In this document: piece by piece, positions 35,485 to 44,090 of the stretch
Position numbering within the stretch: the stretch's first letter is position 1
Layout: each line of letters starts with the position of its first letter
From: Chitinispirillales bacterium
Lineage (GTDB): Bacteria > Fibrobacterota > Chitinivibrionia > Chitinivibrionales > Chitinispirillaceae
Direction: 5' to 3'
DNA: 64,000 bases
Assembly: GCA_031254105.1 (NCBI GenBank)
Contig: JAIRVB010000046.1
Location: 1 to 64,000, forward strand
Position numbers and translations under genes: made by a program
Notes under the pieces: generated by a model
The model's database searches: none
What the model was told of the DNA's origin: nothing
Seen by the model: only the letters and a program-made list of their open reading frames with translations

Positions 35485-37257
35485 ATGCATTGTTACCGGT
35501 CTCACACCTGCGGGGAGCTTCGCAAGGGTAATGTTGGCGAATTTGTCCGGCTCAGCGGCTGGATCCATAACCGCAGGGATCACGGTGGGGTGCTTTTTAT
35601 AGATCTGCGCGATCATTACGGAATAACGCAGGTGGTAATTTACCCTGACCGTATGTTTCAGAAAACTATCGCGCATCTTGCAAAAGAGACGGTGATCCGT
35701 TTTGACGGGATGCTTGCCAACCGCTCGGATGAAAATATCAACAGTAAACTTCCTACCGGTGAAGTGGAAGTCGTGGCCGAGAGTTACGATATTTTAGGGG
35801 CTGCCGAACTAGTGCCTTTTTCAATATTTCCCGAAGACCCCGCTCCGGAAGATATGCGGCTTGAGTACAGGTTTCTTGATCTGAGGCGCGGCAAGCTTCA
35901 TGAGAATATTTTGCTGCGTTCAAAAATAATCGCGTATATGCGCCGCGCTATGACGGATATGGGTTTTAATGAGTTCCAGACCCCTATTTTAACCAGTTCA
36001 TCTCCTGAGGGAGCGCGTGACTTTTTAGTTCCATCGCGTCTGCATCCGGGTAAATTTTACGCGTTGCCTCAAGCTCCTCAACAGTTCAAACAATTGTTGA
36101 TGATAGCCGGATTTGACCGGTACTTTCAGATCGCGCCCTGTTTTCGCGATGAGGATGCCCGCGCGGACCGTTCGCCGGGAGAGTTCTATCAGCTTGACAT
36201 TGAGATGTCATTTGTCACTCAGGAAGATGTGTTTGAGGCAGTAGAGAAACTTCTTGAGGGACTTTTTAATGAGTTTACTGAGTGGAAGTTTGACAAAGCG
36301 CCTTTTAAAAGAATTCCTTACCGTGAAGCGATGCTCAAATACGGCACTGATAAGCCTGATCTGCGTATACCTGTTGAGATTCAGGATGTGTCGCAAAATT
36401 TTCTTAAGAGCGGTTTCAAAATATTTGCGGATACTGTATCGGGAGGCGGCGTAGCGCGCGCTATCGCGGTTAGGGGAATTGCGGGTAAGCCGCGCTCTTT
36501 CTTTGACGGGATGGTAGAGTTTGCTCAGTCAATCGGTTCGCAGGGGCTTGCCTATCTTGTATGGAATGAGGGGAATGTAAAGGGCCCGATAGCCAAATTT
36601 CTTGATGAACAAAGTATGACTGATTTGACAAAAAAGCTTGATGCTAAAACAGGCGATGTTGTTTTCTTTGTCTGTAACGATGAAGCGAAAGCAAATAAAA
36701 TCGCGGGTGAGATCAGAGTGAAACTCGGTAAGGATCTTGACATGATAGAACAGAACGCGTACAGGTTCTGCTGGATCACCGATTTCCCGATGTTTGAATA
36801 CAACGAAGAACTCAGGAAGATTGATTTTTCTCACAACCCGTTCTCAATGCCCCAGGGCGGTATGGAGGCGCTTACGCAAAAGGATCCGCTTGAGATTTAC
36901 GCGTATCAATACGATATTGTTTGCAACGGCATAGAATTGTCAAGCGGCGCGATCCGCAATCACCGTCCTGATATCATGTATAAAGCTTTTGAAATCGCGG
37001 GTTACAGCAGGGAGCAGGTTGATGAAAAGTTTGGCGCGATGATAAAAGCGCTAAGTTTCGGCGCTCCTCCGCACGGCGGAATCGCTCCCGGAGTTGACAG
37101 AATAATAATGCTTCTCGCGAATGAGCCGAATTTACGGGAGGTCACAGCTTTCCCAATGAACCAAAGGGCTCAGGATCTGATGATGAACGCTCCGTGCGAA
37201 GTGACGGAAAAGCAGCTTCGGGAGCTGCACATCAGGAGTACGGAGATCAAGGCTTAG
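35485..37257 (+). CDS. aspS: Aspartyl-tRNA synthetase
   Basis: A 590-residue bacterial-type AspRS. The OB-fold anticodon domain has [23 protein letters not shown]. Class II motif 2 is [24 protein letters not shown]-like; the bacterial GAD insertion follows, and motif 3 is [13 protein letters not shown]. Length equals the E. coli enzyme when ATG 35485 is used, which has AAGGAG 12 bases upstream; an open extension of 33 codons to 35386 is discounted. Whether it is discriminating or charges tRNA-Asn too cannot be read from this window. Confidence 0.97.
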   Translation: MHCYRSHTCGELRKGNVGEFVRLSGWIHNRRDHGGVLFIDLRDHYGITQVVIYPDRMFQKTIAHLAKETVIRFDGMLANRSDENINSKLPTGEVEVVAESYDILGAAELVPFSIFPEDPAPEDMRLEYRFLDLRRGKLHENILLRSKIIAYMRRAMTDMGFNEFQTPILTSSSPEGARDFLVPSRLHPGKFYALPQAPQQFKQLLMIAGFDRYFQIAPCFRDEDARADRSPGEFYQLDIEMSFVTQEDVFEAVEKLLEGLFNEFTEWKFDKAPFKRIPYREAMLKYGTDKPDLRIPVEIQDVSQNFLKSGFKIFADTVSGGGVARAIAVRGIAGKPRSFFDGMVEFAQSIGSQGLAYLVWNEGNVKGPIAKFLDEQSMTDLTKKLDAKTGDVVFFVCNDEAKANKIAGEIRVKLGKDLDMIEQNAYRFCWITDFPMFEYNEELRKIDFSHNPFSMPQGGMEALTQKDPLEIYAYQYDIVCNGIELSSGAIRNHRPDIMYKAFEIAGYSREQVDEKFGAMIKALSFGAPPHGGIAPGVDRIIMLLANEPNLREVTAFPMNQRAQDLMMNAPCEVTEKQLRELHIRSTEIKA

Positions 37258-37272
37258 GGCTATAAGAGGAGA

Positions 37273-37330
37273 GGGCGCCCTCGAGGGGCGCCCCAACGCA
37301 GATCCGTACGGGCAGCCCCCGCGGCTGCCC
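37273..37330 (+). terminator. Two GC-rich hairpins after aspS
   Basis: Hairpin GGGCGCCC/GGGCGCCC (37273-37293) and hairpin GGGCAGCC/GGCTGCCC (37310-37330) are perfect stems but neither has a T-run. They may slow polymerase, protect the aspS mRNA end, or belong to a GC hairpin repeat family. Confidence 0.4.
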
Positions 37331-37352
37331 TCCATCTGATCATAGGAGTACC

Positions 37353-38612
37353 ATGACAAGAGCGGCGCTATCACTACTCATCATTATCATAATAAACGTA
37401 AGCGCATCCGCAAGCGGACGCCTGCTCATACCCATGGACGGCTCTCAAACCGACCACCTGAAAGCTTACGGCATAGTTTACAAAATGGTATCAGGAGGAG
37501 CCAAAGTACACTGGCTTCTTAACTACCGCGGCGGCTCGTTTGTCGCAGAAAAAGCTGAAAGGTTTCAGATTGACGCAAGAACCGCCGGCGTTGAGATTCG
37601 CTCTATATCAAACAGCAATTGGGCCGCTATACTTGATGAGATAGAGAACAACAATATGGAGAAGGTGGTTTTGGAGAAATCACCAAAGATAGCAGTTTAT
37701 ACCCCTCCCGGAAAACTTCCATGGGATGACGCGGTTACTCTCGCGCTTACATATGCCGAAATCCCATATGACAAAATCTATGACAAAGAGGTGCTTACAG
37801 GCAAACTTAATGATTACGACTGGCTTCATCTGCACCATGAGGATTTTACCGGACAGTACAGCAAGTTTCACTCAAGTTTTTCTCACGCGCCGTGGTATCA
37901 GAAGCAGCGTCTTGAGCTTGAAACTCTCGCAAATCAACTCGGTTTTAAAAAGGTGAGCGACTGTAAAAAAGCTGTAGCTTTGGCTATTAATAAATATGTG
38001 GAAGCGGGCGGATTCCTTTTCGCGATGTGCAGCGCGACAAACACACTTGAAATAGCTTTGGCCGCTCTTGGAACAGACATTGCGGGAAGTGTTTACGATG
38101 GAGATGGAATTGATCCCAACTATAAATCAAAACTTGACTTCAATAACTGCATGGCTTTTCACAATTTTACAATCAACACAGACCCTCTTATCTGTTCTTT
38201 CGGTAATATAGATGTGAATCAGGTGAACACCCCTAACCGCAGGCCGGCTCTTGATTTTGTACTGTTTGACTTCAGCGCAAAGCTTGACCCTGTTCCCGCG
38301 ATGCTGAACCAGAATCATACTTCTGTGATAAAGGCTTATCACGGCCTGCTCACCTCCTTTAACCGCGATGTGATCAAAAAGAGCGTTGTTATTTTAGGTG
38401 AAGTTCCGGGAACTGAGATGGTGAACTATATTCACGGCGTATACGGTAAGGGTCAGTTTACTTATTTAAGCGGCCATGATCCTGAGGACTACGCTCACTT
38501 GGTAGGTTCTAAACCCACGATGCTTGAACTGCACAAGAACTCACCCGGTTACAGGTTAATCCTCAACAATGTACTCTTTCCCGCTGCGGAGAAGAAAGAG
38601 AAAAAAACGTGA
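37353..38612 (+). CDS. Exported FCB-group protein (labelled 'asparagine synthetase B' in relatives)
   Basis: A 419-residue protein with a clear signal peptide (SLLIIIIINVSASAS). Conserved-looking blocks are LIPMDGSQTDHLKAYGI, WLLNYRGGSF, DWLHLHHEDFTGQYSKF, GGFLFAMCSATNTLEIAL and GQFTYLSGHDPEDY. The Cys-containing strand/loop and the final SGHDPEDY block recall the class I glutamine-amidotransferase-like fold. Homologues in Bacteroidota and relatives carry the name asparagine synthetase B, but no ATP-dependent synthetase domain is present, so that name is misleading. Function unknown, probably periplasmic. RBS AGGAG. It is followed by repeat copy 4 and an MFS gene. Confidence 0.75.
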   Translation: MTRAALSLLIIIIINVSASASGRLLIPMDGSQTDHLKAYGIVYKMVSGGAKVHWLLNYRGGSFVAEKAERFQIDARTAGVEIRSISNSNWAAILDEIENNNMEKVVLEKSPKIAVYTPPGKLPWDDAVTLALTYAEIPYDKIYDKEVLTGKLNDYDWLHLHHEDFTGQYSKFHSSFSHAPWYQKQRLELETLANQLGFKKVSDCKKAVALAINKYVEAGGFLFAMCSATNTLEIALAALGTDIAGSVYDGDGIDPNYKSKLDFNNCMAFHNFTINTDPLICSFGNIDVNQVNTPNRRPALDFVLFDFSAKLDPVPAMLNQNHTSVIKAYHGLLTSFNRDVIKKSVVILGEVPGTEMVNYIHGVYGKGQFTYLSGHDPEDYAHLVGSKPTMLELHKNSPGYRLILNNVLFPAAEKKEKKT

Positions 38613-38622
38613 CTCTGTTTAA

Positions 38623-38699
38623 AAATAATAACGCGGAAGGCGGAATACAGAAATTAAAACCTGGTAATTTCTGCATTCCGCGTTATTATTTCCGCATTA
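38623..38699. repeat. Heptamer-type inverted repeat, copy 4
   Basis: Left arm 38623-38656 and right arm 38665-38699 pair almost fully except for one extra 7-base unit (AGGCGGA) in the left arm. The unit here is the GCGGAAT variant seen in copy 1 mixed with GCAGAAA. Very short loop (8 bases). Confidence 0.85.
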
Positions 38700-38712
38700 A
38701 TAGAGGTTGCGC

Positions 38713-40062
38713 ATGTCAGGAAACAATCTAAATAAAAAAGTGTTGTCGTGGTGTCTTTACGATTGGGCAAACAGCGCTTTTGCGCTTACTGTGCTTGCCG
38801 GATTTTTTCCTATGTTTTTCAAAAGCTATTACAACGGCGGGCAAGACGCGATAAGGAGTACGATGTGGCTTGGCGCCGGGCATACGGCAGCGGGGTTTAT
38901 CATTGCGGTGTTGTCTTTAATTTTGGGCGCGCTTGCTGATTCAGGGATGGGAAAGAAGCGGTTTTTGGGAGTGTTTTTAGTTTTAGGGGCATTCAGCACC
39001 GCAGCTCTCTTTTTAGTCAGCCAGGGGGCATGGGTTACAGCGCTGATACTTTTTATACTTGGCAACATCGGCTTCTCCTGCTCCGGTCTTTTTTATGATT
39101 CGCTTTTGGTAGATGTGGCTGACAATAAAAGTATGGATTTTGTCTCAAGCCTTGGCTTTGCTTTAGGTTATATAGGCTCGGTTTTTCTTTTTATTGTTAA
39201 TGTGCTTATGACAATCAAGCCCGCCCTGTTTGGACTTACGGATATATCACAAGCGGTTAAAGTCTCTTTTCTGAGTGTTTCGCTCTGGTGGCTTGTTTTT
39301 TCAGTGCCGTTATTTTTATTTGTCACCGAAAAGAAACGCGCGGGCGGAACGGCGGCGAGCGCGGTTAAATCTATCGCAAATACTTTTGGAACAATTAAGA
39401 AAACATTTTTTGCAATTGTCAAAAAGCGCGCCCTTTTACTGTTTCTGTGCGCCTGGTGGCTTTATTTTGATGGTGTCAACACATTTATCCGCATGGCTGT
39501 TGACTTTGGGCTCTCAATAGGCTTTGGTTCAAACGCGCTTATGGCGGCACTTATACTTGTGCAGATTGTCGCCTTCCCTTCGTCACTGCTTTTTGGGTAT
39601 CTTTCGCAAAGGGTTGGCACCGGACGAATGATCGCCGCCGGAATAATTGTGTATATTTTTGTGACAGGCTTCGGCTCTTTCTTGATGATTACCGAGACGC
39701 ACTTTATTATACTTGCCTGCTTTACCGGATTTGCTCAGGGCGGAATTCAGGCTCTCAGCCGCTCTTATTTCGGGAAGCTTATCCCTGCCGAAAAATCAAC
39801 GGAATATTTCTCTTTTTACAACGTGGTAGCAAGATTTGCGGTTATCGGGCCGGCAATAGTGGGTATTGCGGCAATGACCGCCAGACAAGCGGGGGCGCGC
39901 GATCTGCTTGCGTCAAGGATAGGCATGTCATCAGTCAACATTTTTTTTATACTTGGACTTTTCTTTTTATTTTGGGCGGAGAAAGCGCGTGCGGCAGCAT
40001 TCAACAGTGAAGAAATGCCGCCCGTGGAGCCGCTTACAGCCTGCGTGCAGGAGCAAATATGA
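38713..40062 (+). CDS. MFS transporter, UMF1 (Atg22-like) family
   Basis: A 449-residue protein with about 12 hydrophobic segments. The N-terminal signature WCLYDWANSAFALTVLAGFFPMFF and the loop ADSGMGKKRF are typical of the UMF1 family (COG2270). Substrates are poorly known. ATG 38713 has GAGGTT upstream. The stop overlaps the ATG of the next gene (ATGA), so the two genes are coupled. Confidence 0.9.
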   Translation: MSGNNLNKKVLSWCLYDWANSAFALTVLAGFFPMFFKSYYNGGQDAIRSTMWLGAGHTAAGFIIAVLSLILGALADSGMGKKRFLGVFLVLGAFSTAALFLVSQGAWVTALILFILGNIGFSCSGLFYDSLLVDVADNKSMDFVSSLGFALGYIGSVFLFIVNVLMTIKPALFGLTDISQAVKVSFLSVSLWWLVFSVPLFLFVTEKKRAGGTAASAVKSIANTFGTIKKTFFAIVKKRALLLFLCAWWLYFDGVNTFIRMAVDFGLSIGFGSNALMAALILVQIVAFPSSLLFGYLSQRVGTGRMIAAGIIVYIFVTGFGSFLMITETHFIILACFTGFAQGGIQALSRSYFGKLIPAEKSTEYFSFYNVVARFAVIGPAIVGIAAMTARQAGARDLLASRIGMSSVNIFFILGLFFLFWAEKARAAAFNSEEMPPVEPLTACVQEQI

Positions 40063-40631
40063 GCGGGCATGGGCGGCGCAAGCTTGGAGACATGGAAACT
40101 AATTTTCATGTGAGAAGTTTTGACGCGCCGATTCCTTTAGAACAGTACGCGGCTCTTAAAAAAAATCCGCTTTATATCATTCTCGATAATTTACGAAGCG
40201 CGTTTAACGTAGGATCAATATTTCGTCTCTGCGACGCGATGCGTGTTTCAGGACTTTTTTTGTGCGGATACACCGCTTATCCGCCTCATCTGAAACTTGA
40301 CAAAACATCACTCGGAACAATTGATTACGTTCCGTGGAAAAAGTTTGATACAACCGTTCAGGCAGTGATTTATCTTAAAGAGCAAGGTATTGCGGTATGG
40401 GCGGCGGAAACCACATCCTCCTCGATACCTTATACAAACTCGCGGTATCCCTCTCCCTTAGGTATAGTGTTTGGAAACGAAGCGCTTGGGGTTAGCCGTG
40501 AAGTGCTTGATTTGTGTGATGAGCTAGTGGAGATTCCGCTCCATGGGTTCAAAAATTCTATTAACGTGGCGGCGTCCTGCGCGGTGATTGGGTTTGCGGC
40601 TATCAGCGGGCAAAATAAAATGAACCTGTAA
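40059..40631 (+). CDS. SpoU/TrmH-family RNA 2'-O-methyltransferase
   Basis: A 190-residue SPOUT-fold protein. Motif 1 is LDNLRSAFNVGSIFRLCDA, motif 2 is GIVFGNEALGVSREVLDLCD and motif 3 is IPLHGFKNSINVAASCAV, all with key residues (Arg in motif 1, Glu in motif 2, Ser-Asn-Val in motif 3). It probably methylates tRNA or rRNA ribose; the target cannot be deduced. The ATG overlaps the MFS stop. It ends two bases from the convergent Uma2 gene. Confidence 0.93.
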   Translation: MSGHGRRKLGDMETNFHVRSFDAPIPLEQYAALKKNPLYIILDNLRSAFNVGSIFRLCDAMRVSGLFLCGYTAYPPHLKLDKTSLGTIDYVPWKKFDTTVQAVIYLKEQGIAVWAAETTSSSIPYTNSRYPSPLGIVFGNEALGVSREVLDLCDELVEIPLHGFKNSINVAASCAVIGFAAISGQNKMNL

Positions 40632-40632
40632 A

Positions 40633-41190
40633 TTAAAACGCGAATACCTCTTGCAAATTGATGACGCATCCGGGTAATACGCTCACTTCTAAGGTGTCAG
40701 TTTCGCTGTAGGCTCTGTTAAGATATTCGCCGTTAGCAAGCAGAAAAACATCCATAGTTTTTGAATTCGGATCAATAATCCAGTATTCCCGCACTCCCGC
40801 ACTTTTGTAAAGATTATTTTTTACCCAACGGTCATGCCTCGTACTGGAAGGGGAGATAATTTCAATAATAAAATCAGGAACGCCCCTGTACCCTTTGTCA
40901 TCTATTTTTGAGCGGTCGCATACTACTAAGAGATCAGGTTGTACAACAGTATTATCTCCATCGTCAGCGTTGAGGCGCACATCAAAAGGAGCTATAAAAA
41001 GCTTACATGGTTTCCCTTTCAGAAACGTGGCAAGCTGCCGTGCAAGCTCTACACATACTGACTGATGTCCAGGCGCAGGAGCAGGAGCCATCGCATACGC
41101 CACACCGCCTATAAGTTCCCAGCGCTTACCGTCATCCCATGTGAGGTAATCTGCGTAAGTATAACGTTCTTCTCTTTGCGGCAACGGCAT
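40633..41190 (-). CDS. Uma2-family PDDEXK protein (DUF820)
   Basis: A 185-residue protein with YTYADYLTWDDGKRWELIGGVAYAMAPAPAPGHQ, VVQPDLLVVCD, GVPDFIIEIISPSSTRHD and VREYWIIDPNSKTMDVF. The PD...EII..S core and the downstream Lys form the nuclease-like site of Uma2 proteins, abundant in cyanobacteria and Fibrobacter-like genomes, function unknown. RBS GAGGGGGTGA. Confidence 0.93.
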   Translation of the reverse strand: MPLPQREERYTYADYLTWDDGKRWELIGGVAYAMAPAPAPGHQSVCVELARQLATFLKGKPCKLFIAPFDVRLNADDGDNTVVQPDLLVVCDRSKIDDKGYRGVPDFIIEIISPSSTRHDRWVKNNLYKSAGVREYWIIDPNSKTMDVFLLANGEYLNRAYSETDTLEVSVLPGCVINLQEVFAF

Positions 41191-41277
41191 CTCACCCCCT
41201 CTTCACATTTCCAAACTTATTAAGAAATATAATACACAGACCGAACTCAATAAAAACCTTTACTTACCCAAAAAGAA

Positions 41278-41484
41278 CTACAGATCCTTCTTAGGAGAAT
41301 GATCAACCTCAGGAATAATAAATGAGGCGATCAAATAAGTTATAACTCCCGGCCATATACCTGTGAAAACCGTGAGAAAAACCGCCCCAAGCCGTACTAT
41401 TACCGGGTCAATTTTATACTTGTCAGCCAGTCCGGCGCATATTCCGGTGATCATCTTTCCATCACGCAATCTGTAAATTCCCAT
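41278..41484 (-). CDS. PspC-domain membrane protein
   Basis: A 68-residue PspC: RLRDGKMITGICAGLADKYKIDPVIVRLGAVFL followed by one hydrophobic helix (VFTGIWPGVITYLIASFII). PspC proteins relate to envelope stress, but single-domain forms without a psp operon are of unknown role. Strong RBS AGGAGG. Confidence 0.93.
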   Translation of the reverse strand: MGIYRLRDGKMITGICAGLADKYKIDPVIVRLGAVFLTVFTGIWPGVITYLIASFIIPEVDHSPKKDL

Positions 41485-41532
41485 TTCTTCCTCCTCTTTT
41501 TAAGGTTTTGGGTTAATTAAGATCCGCCCTTA

Positions 41533-42357
41533 CTATTCTCCATTACCAAGTTTGTATAGTTCTTCTCTTCTATGCTTGAGAAGCGGTAGTTTTTGCCGTA
41601 TTTCATTTATGAGCGAACCATCAATATCCGCATATATGATCTCCTCCCCCTCCCCCGCCTCAGCAAGCGTCTCACCCCAGGGAGAGACAACGGTTGAGTG
41701 ACCATAAGCCTGGTATGCAGATTCTATATTTCTTCCCTGCGAAATTCCAGCCAAAAAAAACTGATTATCCACAGCTCTCATTTTTGTGAGCAGATGCCAG
41801 TGAGCGGGGCCGCTAACCTGATTAAAAACCGACGGCACAAGTACAAGCTCAGCGCCCAAGAAAGTAAGCTTTCTAAAAAGTTCGGGGAAGCGGATATCGT
41901 AACAGACCGCTATACCTATACTACCCAGATCTGTATTTACACAGGCTATCTCATTTCCCGGAGTAAATACCGATGATTCTCTTACATCCATCCCGCCATA
42001 AGTTACATCGAACAGATGGTTTTTTTTATATGATAACAAACACTCGCCGGAGGGCCCAAACAAAAAACCGCCGTTTTCAAGCTTCCCGCCGCCGCATGGA
42101 ATCACAAATGTCCCGCAGCACAGATGAATCTTGTGTTTTCCGGCGATAGCGGAAAACGCCGCTTTCACCTGTTCGCAAAGAGGAGCCAGTTCTTTAAACC
42201 TGTCAAGCTCGAAAGGGTGATAAAACATCTCCGGCAGAGCAACCAGATCAGCGCCGCGCAAAACCGCTTCTTCAACAAGCCGCAGGACGCGTTCCAAGCT
42301 TTTAACCGCGTTGAAAGAGGGCACATTCTGCACAAGGGCTATTTTTATTTTAGTCAC
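41533..42357 (-). CDS. Carbon-nitrogen hydrolase (Nit1/Nit2, omega-amidase-like)
   Basis: A 274-residue nitrilase-superfamily amidase with the complete triad: Glu43 (ALPEMF), Lys112 (YKKNHLF) and Cys152 (VCYDIRFPEL). The FTPGNE and HWHLLTKMRAVDN blocks resemble the Nit branch, whose members deaminate 2-oxoglutaramate (omega-amidase) or deaminated glutathione. Which one cannot be decided. The start is GTG 42357 with GGAGAAG upstream. Confidence 0.9.
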   Translation of the reverse strand: MTKIKIALVQNVPSFNAVKSLERVLRLVEEAVLRGADLVALPEMFYHPFELDRFKELAPLCEQVKAAFSAIAGKHKIHLCCGTFVIPCGGGKLENGGFLFGPSGECLLSYKKNHLFDVTYGGMDVRESSVFTPGNEIACVNTDLGSIGIAVCYDIRFPELFRKLTFLGAELVLVPSVFNQVSGPAHWHLLTKMRAVDNQFFLAGISQGRNIESAYQAYGHSTVVSPWGETLAEAGEGEEIIYADIDGSLINEIRQKLPLLKHRREELYKLGNGE

Positions 42358-42466
42358 GAAAATTGCTTCTCCATTACCTATTAAAATAATCCCTTACTCT
42401 CCCCCTTTCCAATATAGTATCTTGAATAGGGCAGAGCGAAAATTATACTGCAGCCCAAGCGTATTG

Positions 42467-42533
42467 TTAATGCAGAAATATTTAATTTTTTAATGTTTAA
42501 TGTTTCCGTTTCTGCATTCTGCATTATTATTTA
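42467..42533. repeat. Heptamer-type inverted repeat, copy 5
   Basis: Short left arm 42467-42480 (one AATGCAGAAAT unit) and longer right arm about 42508-42533 (TTTCTGCA TTCTGCA TTATTATTT), 40 bases upstream of the first M16 gene. Confidence 0.75.
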
Positions 42534-42572
42534 TATCTACCACCTTTTAACGAAAACGGAAAACTTAATACG

Positions 42573-44090
42573 ATGAAACAGTCTGTGTTCGCGTTTCTGC
42601 TGCTTGCGGCTGCAAGCCCGGTTTTTGCGGAAAAGATTCATATTCCCGTCACCTACGATTCTCTTGAGAATGGGCTGAGGGTTATTATCGTTCCGGACTC
42701 AAATGTAGCTGTTGTAAGCTGCAGGCTTTATTACTTCGTAGGAGGTATGAATGAGACCCCGTCTACCTCAGGTTTCTCCCATATGTACGAACACATGATG
42801 TTTAAGGGAACAAAGCGTCTTGGCACTCATGACTACGAAAAAGAGAAACCTTATCTTATCAAAATAGATTCTTTAGACCAGCTTCTTCAAACGCGCCTCA
42901 CCTCAGGCGGAGAGCGGGATTCGCTTTACAAGTTTTACAGAAGTGAAATTGCCTCACTTACTGAACAACAAAGAGAGTTTATCAAAAAAGATGAGATCTG
43001 GGAGCTTTACCAGAATCACGGCGGCACCTCCCTGAACGCCTGGACAAGCAGCGACATGACAGCCTACATTGTTACGCTTCCCCGCAACAAAGTGGAACTG
43101 TTTTACTGGATAGAATCTGACCGCATGCAGAATCCGGTTTTGCGTGAATTTCACAGCGAAGTTGACGTAGTAACAGAAGAGCGGCGCATGCGCTATGAAA
43201 ACCGTCCGCTTAACCGCTACTGGGAACGGCTTAACTCTATTTTTTATACCGCTCACCCTTTCCGCCAGCCGGTAATAGGATGGATGTCAACCATACGCGC
43301 GTTCTCTACCGACAATTTAATGCGCCACATTAACAGTTACTACACCCCCGATAACGCGGTTCTCGTATTAGCCGGAAATATAGACCCTGTTAAAGCGATG
43401 GAGGATATTAAAAAGTATTTCGGCACTATCCCCAGAAGTAAAATCCGCACCGATGAAGTTGTTGTCCGTGAACCGGCGCCAATCGGCCAGACCCGCTTTA
43501 CCGTGCAGGAAGATATTGAACCAAGGGCAGATGTTCTTTTCCATACCCCCGGTTATCCTCACGATGATCTTTACGCACTTGACATTTTGGAAGAAGTTCT
43601 CTCGGGACGCAGCGGCAGGCTTTACAAACGTTTAGTCGTTGAAGAGCAGCTTTGCACAGGCGCCGGAGCATCCAATTACATCAGGCCTCATAATGGATAC
43701 TTTCACATTTACGCGCAGCTCAGAAGCGGCAGCGATCCTGGGGCAGTAGAAAAAATTATAAACGAAGAGGTTGACAAAATTATAAACAGCGCGCCCACGG
43801 AGCGTGAGATAACAAGAGTTACAAATCAAATAAGAATGTCATATGCGGAAGGACTCAAAAGCCTGGAGGGGCTCTCCGATCTTTTAGCCCGCTTTGAAAG
43901 GCTTGGATCATGGAAAGACCTTGTGGAGTATCCCGAAAAAATAATATCCATTGATAAAGAGTCCATTCCCGCTACAGCAGCCAAATACCTCAAACCGGAG
44001 CTTGCCACATGGGGATTTATTGTTTCGAAACCGGAAAATACGCCAACCGCTCCGAGCACTCAAAGCAATACCGGGGAGAAGAAAAAATGA
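42573..44090 (+). CDS. M16 zinc peptidase, catalytic subunit
   Basis: A 505-residue exported protein with signal peptide MKQSVFAFLLLAAASPVFA. The inverted zinc motif HxxEH is H70-M-Y-E73-H74 (GFSHMYEHMMFKG), with the third ligand in VVTEERRM (E200/E201). The substrate-positioning GGTSLNAWTSSDMTAYI and C-terminal SGRSGRLYKRLV blocks are in place. An insertion of about 60 residues separates the zinc motif from GGTSLNA, common in this subgroup. The stop overlaps the next M16 gene by 4 bases. The pair probably forms a periplasmic heterodimer for peptide degradation. Confidence 0.95.
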   Translation: MKQSVFAFLLLAAASPVFAEKIHIPVTYDSLENGLRVIIVPDSNVAVVSCRLYYFVGGMNETPSTSGFSHMYEHMMFKGTKRLGTHDYEKEKPYLIKIDSLDQLLQTRLTSGGERDSLYKFYRSEIASLTEQQREFIKKDEIWELYQNHGGTSLNAWTSSDMTAYIVTLPRNKVELFYWIESDRMQNPVLREFHSEVDVVTEERRMRYENRPLNRYWERLNSIFYTAHPFRQPVIGWMSTIRAFSTDNLMRHINSYYTPDNAVLVLAGNIDPVKAMEDIKKYFGTIPRSKIRTDEVVVREPAPIGQTRFTVQEDIEPRADVLFHTPGYPHDDLYALDILEEVLSGRSGRLYKRLVVEEQLCTGAGASNYIRPHNGYFHIYAQLRSGSDPGAVEKIINEEVDKIINSAPTEREITRVTNQIRMSYAEGLKSLEGLSDLLARFERLGSWKDLVEYPEKIISIDKESIPATAAKYLKPELATWGFIVSKPENTPTAPSTQSNTGEKKK

